Shown here: positions 57,801 through 64,000 of the stretch, in pieces | Layout: each line of letters starts with the position of its first letter | Position numbering within the stretch: the stretch's first letter is position 1 | Source: Marsupella aquatica | Taxonomy: Eukaryota; Marchantiophyta | Reading direction: 5' to 3' | Assembly (NCBI GenBank): GCA_973895155.1 | Contig: OZ316896.1 | Coordinates: 19,282,001 to 19,346,000 of the forward strand | DNA length: 64,000 nt | The notes under the pieces: generated by a model | What the model saw: the letters and a program-made list of their open reading frames with translations, nothing else | What the model was told of the DNA's origin: nothing | Databases searched by the model: none | Program-made: the position numbers and the translations under genes

Positions 57801-60800
57801 GGTGTATATTAGATCGGAGCGTGCACAAGGACGAGTAAGTACTGGCTTACCTCTCCTGCGTTTTTCTAAAGAAACTTGTGCGTCAGGATTTTTGTCTGCA
57901 ATTTTTGGCAGAGTTTGCCTTCAGGTCGGGTACCAGGGCCTTACAAGTTGTTCTTGACAGGTCCCACCAATTGACCCGTTCAACAAGGACCCAACGAGGC
58001 CCTCAGCTTGTCATGGGGTACCACTCGGCGGAATGGGGTCAGTGCCATCTTTAACCTTTAAACTTCCAGTTGATTCCTCTTTACTTACTCCAGTTGAAAT
58101 TGCCCAGAGGAGGTGGAGTATATCTACTAATTGCACTTGATGATGGAATTGCCGTCCATAGTATACTGTCATGGTGTTTTTATCGTAGCAGTAATGGCTC
58201 TATGCGCTGGACATTCCCTGGTCAAACGGGGTTGAAACAGAATGTCGATGCCTCTGACGAAATAATGACGTTTTGTTGCAGAGGTGGTAGCATTGGTAGA
58301 GGCTTCAGAGGCGAATTCAGGCGGTGGCAGTTGCTGCCAGGAGTATGCGAGGAAGCTCCTCAGCTTGCCAATCAGTTTTCTGTAAGTCTGCCTTCGTAGA
58401 TGATGCTTGAACACGGTGTATGATGTGAAGACAGTTTCCCTCGCGCAATGAATATCAGACTGCTAGTACTGAATGTAGAAATCGGGCTCTTAACTTGGTT
58501 TGACAGGTTTTCGTCACTCGAAAAAAGGACAATGGAACGAGGAAGCAGATATCCTCAGTTCTGACGCCTGGCCCTCCTGAAAATCTCGGGTGAGTTGTGG
58601 TGATGAGGATTTAGCGTTCTATTTACGGCGAGATGTATAAATATGAATTTTACACTCTGCAACTACTCGTGCTCGTCGCTGAGTGACCTTGTCTTACAGG
58701 GCCACAGGCGATGAATGTGGTATCGGTTCGTGGGATTGGAACCTTGACGGGGCACATTCAACTTACCATGCACTCTTTCCTCGAGCTTGGACAATCTACG
58801 ACGGTAAGTGCCAGTCTTGATCAGGGTCTTGCGTGCGGTCTGTTGTCACCCAAAATTTGATTGGCCTTAACGTCTGGTATCGAAGGCCCATAGAAGTGAG
58901 GCCTGGCCGGGAGGCAATATAACGCTTTGCACGGTGTGAAGTGATTTTTGGTGAAATTTTATTTCCTGGAGAGATTAGGTACATGCAACTTGTTTTAATC
59001 GGTGATTCAGTTTAAGGCCAATTGTTATTTCATCTGGTGTTGTCAAGATTCTGATAGCGTTTGTTCAACTTCACTTGCAGGTGAACCCGATTCAGATTTG
59101 AGAATCTCATGTCGTCAAGTATCACCTTTTATACCGCACAACTACAAAGATAGCAGTCTCCCATCGTGCATCTTCTCCTACACTGTAAGATGGGCTCGAG
59201 CACTTGTTCTGCTTTGTTTTGGTGAAGAGGTCTAAGTTACACAGTCGGATTAATTGCTTGACTATTTGACCTGTTCTGGAACAAGGCTTACGCTTGTTTT
59301 TTCCTTAGGTGGTCAACACCGGGAAAGAGGATGCAGAAGTGAGCCTTGTGTTCACCTGGGCGGTGAGTCTCCCCCAACATTACTTGGTTTTGGCCACATA
59401 ACTTCCTGTCTCTAGAACTTTCTTGTAGTTGATATTAATGATGAGTCAATCTTTCCCCAGCTTGGCTGGCATAAACTTTTAAAATGTACCAGTTCCCTTC
59501 AAACATATTCTTTATATGCTTTATGCATACCAGCTGAGATAGACAGGTCCTAGTTTTTGTACACTCTTTTAATATTCTTGTCCTCATGCGTTGTGCAGAA
59601 CTCTATCGGTGGTACCTCCGGCTGTAGCGGGGGCCACTTCAACGAACCTTTTTCGTAAGCTTCCCTTCTGAGTTTGTCCCATGATTTGTGAAGCGTCACT
59701 GAAAAGAGAACATTCTATTGTGGATGTTTTATTTGGCATTCGTCTCCCACGGCAAACTATGCACTTTTTAAAAATTAATGGAGTTCCTGAATTTGTGAGG
59801 AGTTTGAAGTTGAACGTTATTCAATGTTTCCCAGATTGTCGTCTTGACCTCAGGTACGGGTGGGGGCCTTTGATCTCCAGAAATCAGTCAGAAATTAGGC
59901 TTGAATTTTCGCTTGTTCTGATTTCAGGGAAGATGATGGAGTGAGAGGTGTGCGACTTCATCACAAGTAAGAACCCCGTTCTATTGCATCCAAATTGAGC
60001 TTGTTTTTGGGATGTGATAAAGAAGATAAAAGCAAATTGATGCATCTGCGAGCTGGCTTTTTTCGAACTTAATATCGGTCTTACTATCATTCCTTCCTAC
60101 TCTTTGCAGGACGAAGGGAAATACACCGGTAACTTTTGCAATTGCGGCTCGGCAAACCCCAGGCGTGACTGTGACTGTTTGTCCCAACTTTGCCCTGAGT
60201 AAGAAAGGTGGTGATTACACTGCTAAGGATATGTGGATGGAAATGAAGAAGGTGAGGCATTCTTAAGAGGAAAAAGACTCGCGTTCCTGGGTACACTTCT
60301 GTCCAGAGCTTCACTTCTAGTTTTTCTTAGTCTCATTGCTTGTCAGTCACTTTCCTCTCTACTCTTCAAGGTACAAATAGACCAGCCGGGGAAATGCTTT
60401 CAAAGGGGAAACAATTCCGGGGCTGTGTTCAAATCAGCTGTTTAATTGAGATGTGAAAGTCTGAGCTCCAAACGTTTGGAAACGCTGACTAAGTTTCTGC
60501 CGTTGATGTACTGTAGGATGGAATTTTCAATGAAACTCAGTGGGCCTCAACACCCATGGCTCCCTCTCCTACGGGTGAGGAAATTGCAGCTGCAGTCTCA
60601 GCCAACGTTATCATCCCACACGGTGAAAAGAGAAATATTGTGTTCTCTCTAGCCTGGGATGCTCCGCAGGTCAAATTTACCAAAGGGAGGTCATACAACA
60701 GGTACCTCATTTTTACCTGTGCTTGACTTCTTTTATGCCCGTTACCGTGAAACCTTTTGGTGTTTTGACTATTCAATTCTCGTAGCGTTTCGTTATTCAA

Positions 60801-63800
60801 CTTTTGACAGGGCGTACCATGGTCTTTATTGCAGGCGTTATACTCAGTATTATGGAACCACAGGGACTGCAGCATCTGTGCTTGCTCATGACGCTCTTCT
60901 TGGTACACTCTTTAAACCCTGCTAAGAGTGACTCCTTCGTTGTTTGACGTGGTGGCGTCCGTTGTTTGACGAGGGATGATTGCTGAGCTTGCTGTTGGGG
61001 CCTTGCCTTGACATATGATAGTCGGTACCTGAGTTGAAGTTTCTACTCGTTTCAGATGACAACGTTGTAGTGTTTGCATTTGAGCATAGCTTGCAATCGT
61101 CGATAAGGATTACTGGAAGCCATATTTTCCAAATCAGGGAATCTTTAGGAAGGAGGTATAGCAGTGTCTTACGAAAAGTAGAGCAGCTCTAAAGTTGTGC
61201 TAAACCTCCCTCATTATTACTAATACGTTCTCTTTTCTACAGATTATCGCAAGTGGGAGATGGATATTGAAGCATGGCAACGTCCTATCCTTAGGGATGA
61301 AAAATTACCGGAGTGGTGTGTACATATTTCCTTTCTTATTCTGTACCTGGACGTTTGAAGCAGTAATTTGTGTTTTTCTGTATATGTCACAGCAAAATTC
61401 GGTGTATTGCAGGTAGATGAGTTGAGACTACACGTTAGCCTGACCCTATTCTTGGTTGAACTCCTACTTGTTGCTGTAGGTATCGGGTCACCCTATTTAA
61501 TGAACTCTACTATCTGGTCGCTGGAGGCACTGTTTGGACAGGTGAGCTAGTTTTTGTGCCTTCTCCTGGAACAGTTCGTCCTCGCTTAAATTCTTATCGT
61601 GAGTTTCTATGATTTGGTCCGAGCTCACATGCAAATTTTAGCATTTGAACGAAGAAATATATGTAACGAAAGCGCAAGAATGAAGCAGATAAGGCATCTA
61701 TCGAAGGTGACACTTTCACTTGGTCCCATCTTAAAATACCACTGGTCAAATAATATTCAGGACTTCTAAAGGCTATTTATTTATACTGCTGGTCTTTTTT
61801 CAGATGGTGGTCCTGCTCTGCAAGGGCGAGGGGATATCTCAGTCCCGGGTTCACCAGAGTCCTTTTTGTCTACAGTTGGACAATCTGAGAGTAATAGTGA
61901 CGATGACAGTACGTATATGTCAATGTCAAGAGACGCTAGTGACCTGACAGAGAAATCGTTCCCTCCGCAGCGATCTGTCAACAGAGCGAGTAGTAGTCTA
62001 GGTGAAAAGAGCTTTCGGTATATAGGAGTGTCAGAGTATGGTGATCGTGTGCATCCGGATATTGGCGAGCATCCAGACATTGGTGAGGGGACCGAGATGT
62101 CCGTGCGAAGCGATGATACTAGTGCAAAAATCCTTCGGACCTTGAAAGCTCAGCTGCCGCATGACAAAGGAGGGAAACTAGCCTTCCCCCTTGCCGGTGT
62201 GTCTCTCCTTCAAAAAGGGGAGGAAAATGTGGGCCAGTTCCTTTACTTAGAAGGGGTGGAGTATATTATGTGGAATACCTATGATGTGCATTTCTATGCC
62301 TCTTTCGCTCTTCTCTCACTTTTTCCCAAGCTTGAGCTGGCAATTCAGAGGGACTTTGCTGCAGCTACGCTGTCTCATATTCCTGAAAGGGTGAAGTATT
62401 TAGCCGAAGGGAACCTGGGCCCCAGGAAGGTATTTGGTGCAGTTCCGCATGATCTTGGTACTCATGATCCGTGGATAGAATTGAATGCTTATAACATCCA
62501 TGACACAAGCAAGTGGAAGGATCTCAACCCGAAGTTTGTTTTACAGGTTCGTGTATAACATCAAGTTTCTCTTTAGCATCCTGTCTCTGCTATGAAAGCT
62601 AGCTTTAAAGGCATGCAGCTCCATCACACCTGCCCGTGCTTCGGGGAGAAACTTTCTTTCAGACATCTTCTGTGTAAATGTAATGACGTGTATGCTGGAA
62701 GTCTGGGAACCTTCTAAGCAATTGTTGTGGTTGACCAGGTATACAGAGACTGTGTAGCAACTGGAGACAAGGTCTTTGCCAAGGCTGTATGGCCAGCTGT
62801 GTATGCAGCCATGGCCTATATGGACCAGTTTGACAGGGACCGTGATGGATTAATAGAGAATGACGGGTTTCCTGACCAAACGTATGATACTTGGTCGGTT
62901 CATGGGGTTAGTGCCTATTGTGGAGGCCTCTGGTGTGCTGCTCTTCAAGCAGCTTCTGCCATGGCTAGCATGGTTGAAGATCACAATGCGGCAGACTATT
63001 TTCAAACAAAGTTTGTTCAAGCAAGAGACCGATATGAGATGCTGTTGTGGAATGGTTCTTACTTTAACTACGACAGTGGAAGCGCTAGCAACAGCAATTC
63101 TATACAGGCTGACCAGTTGGCAGGGCAATGGTATTCCTGGGCTTCTGGGCTACCTCCTGTTTTCGATGATTACAAAGTTCGTAGTGCATTAAAAAAGGTA
63201 TACGACTTCAATGTCATGAAAGTCAGTGGTGGAAGAAGAGGTGCTATAAATGGGATGCGTCCAAATGGTAAGGCCGATGAAACGTGTATGCAATCACGAG
63301 AAATATGGACTGGTGTGACTTATGCGGCAGCAGCAGTCATGATTCAGGAGGGTATGATTGACCAGGCGTTCACTACTGCTGAAGGTATTTTTCAAGGTGG
63401 CTGGTCAGATTACGGGTAAGTCCTCCTCCCATTAGGGACTCCTTGATTGGTGACAGTTAAGAGCATAATTTGAGATTCATTAAATCTTGTTTTAATTCCT
63501 TCGCTACAGACTATCTTGGCTTGTTGTTTCTAGTGATGATAACGTGGTTTGCTTCACGATTGCAGATATTGGTTTCAAACACCAGAGGCATGGGCATTGG
63601 ATGGATCATATAGGTCTCTTACGTATATGAGGCCTCTTGCCATCTGGGCCATGCAGTGGGCATTGTATCCTCCCAAATGCATTGCGGAAGCTCCTCGGAT
63701 CCCGGCCATGGAGAGGGGCCTTATCCATCGGCATGCTGGTTTCTCCTCTCTGGCTGACAGTTTGAAGCATGTCCCCAGACCACAATTAGACTTCAGCAAA

Positions 63801-63848
63801 CTAAATAGCATATGTAGTTATTTGCTCGATTGTCTGCGCCGGACTTGA
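54829..63848 (+). CDS. GBA2: Non-lysosomal glucosylceramidase (GBA2-type, GH116)
   Basis: The enzyme hydrolyses glucosylceramide to glucose and ceramide. The model has 19 coding exons: 54829-54933, 57375-57485, 57778-57834, 57961-58037, 58282-58381, 58507-58589, 58700-58803, 59081-59184, 59309-59362, 59599-59654, 59928-59966, 60110-60251, 60517-60701, 60835-60902, 61243-61315, 61480-61541, 61804-62546, 62739-63415, 63566-63848. This is 3123 bp, 1040 residues, all GT-AG with closing phases. Exon 1 ([16 protein letters not shown]) joins exon 2 ([17 protein letters not shown]) as in other plant homologues, which is why 54829 is the start. The N-terminal domain includes [25 protein letters not shown] and [12 protein letters not shown]; the catalytic domain follows. 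Glu461 in FNELYYL and Asp771 in DQTYDTW match the GH116 nucleophile and acid/base. A Ser/Asp-rich insert (about residues 480-580) contains a doubled HPDIGE. Intron 1 is 2441 bp. Confidence 0.93.
54934..57374 (+). other. Long first intron of the glucosylceramidase gene
   Basis: Donor gtaatc after codon 35 and acceptor gtgatcag before LDQD. The intron is GC-balanced and free of recognisable transposons. ORFs inside it on either strand (for example 54735-55160 minus) show no similarity. Its size compared with the 73-360-bp later introns suggests it could hold regulatory sequence, but no specific element was seen. Confidence 0.7.
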
Positions 63849-64000
63849 TAGTAATTTAGCCGATTTTCATTCTTTCATTCACAAACGTTATTATTCAGGA
63901 GTCATTCATATTGTATGTACATTGCTCAAATGAGCACCACTATTCTTTACGGAACTTGTATAATTAGACTGCCCTCTTGCTTGGGCAAGCAGAAAAAGAT
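63849..64000 (+). other. 3' flank / 3' UTR of the glucosylceramidase gene
   Basis: AT-rich sequence following the TGA, with ttgtatgtac at about 63911-63920, compatible with a plant polyadenylation region. The window ends here. Confidence 0.4.

Overview
The window looks like nuclear DNA of a land plant. The spliced genes carry GT-AG introns, one gene encodes a nucleus-encoded plastid ribosomal protein with a transit-peptide-like N terminus, and the repeats are plant-type Ty1/copia, LINE, SINE-like and terminal-inverted-repeat elements. Short introns, few genes and wide old repeat tracts suggest a non-seed plant (bryophyte, lycophyte or fern). That placement is an inference with low confidence.

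Four protein genes are supported. (1) 3340-4230, minus: a single-exon glucose-6-phosphate 1-epimerase-like protein (296 aa). (2) 13919-15764, plus: plastid ribosomal protein bS21c (3 exons, 189 aa). (3) 18974-20447, minus: a plant/fungal atypical dual-specificity phosphatase of the Siw14 / PFA-DSP type (5 exons, 207 aa). (4) 54829-63848, plus: a non-lysosomal (GBA2-type, GH116) glucosylceramidase (19 coding exons, 1040 aa). The exon models were built by hand from splice sites, phase and family similarity. All phases close and each gives one uninterrupted frame. The genes are unrelated housekeeping functions (sugar-phosphate anomers, plastid translation, inositol-pyrophosphate/phosphoprotein signalling, sphingolipid turnover). 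Nothing suggests an operon or cluster.

The rest is mostly transposon-derived. A 2.36-kb terminal-inverted-repeat element (11532-13887) with a flanking 9-bp duplication ends 31 bp before the bS21c start codon and carries an apparently captured, intron-containing host gene fragment. A deleted Ty1/copia element with unusually short LTRs (22579-26195) is bounded by a 5-bp duplication. A 1.1-kb deleted LTR element (39505-40617, duplication AGAGG) sits inside the 3' end of a LINE reading frame, which itself lies inside an inverted-repeat element. Two 98%-identical 382-bp MITEs (34201-34582 and 50150-50531) are present, and one is inserted into the arm of another inverted-repeat element, so the empty site can be read from the opposite arm. 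Several minisatellites (30, 92, 115, 35, 18, 66, 27 and about 75 bp units) fill other stretches, including a 1.2-kb, 27-bp array upstream of the glucosylceramidase gene.

The long stretches 1-3000, 5.1-8.6 kb, 26.2-30.7 kb, 35.7-38.8 kb and 47.4-49.1 kb hold no gene I can support.
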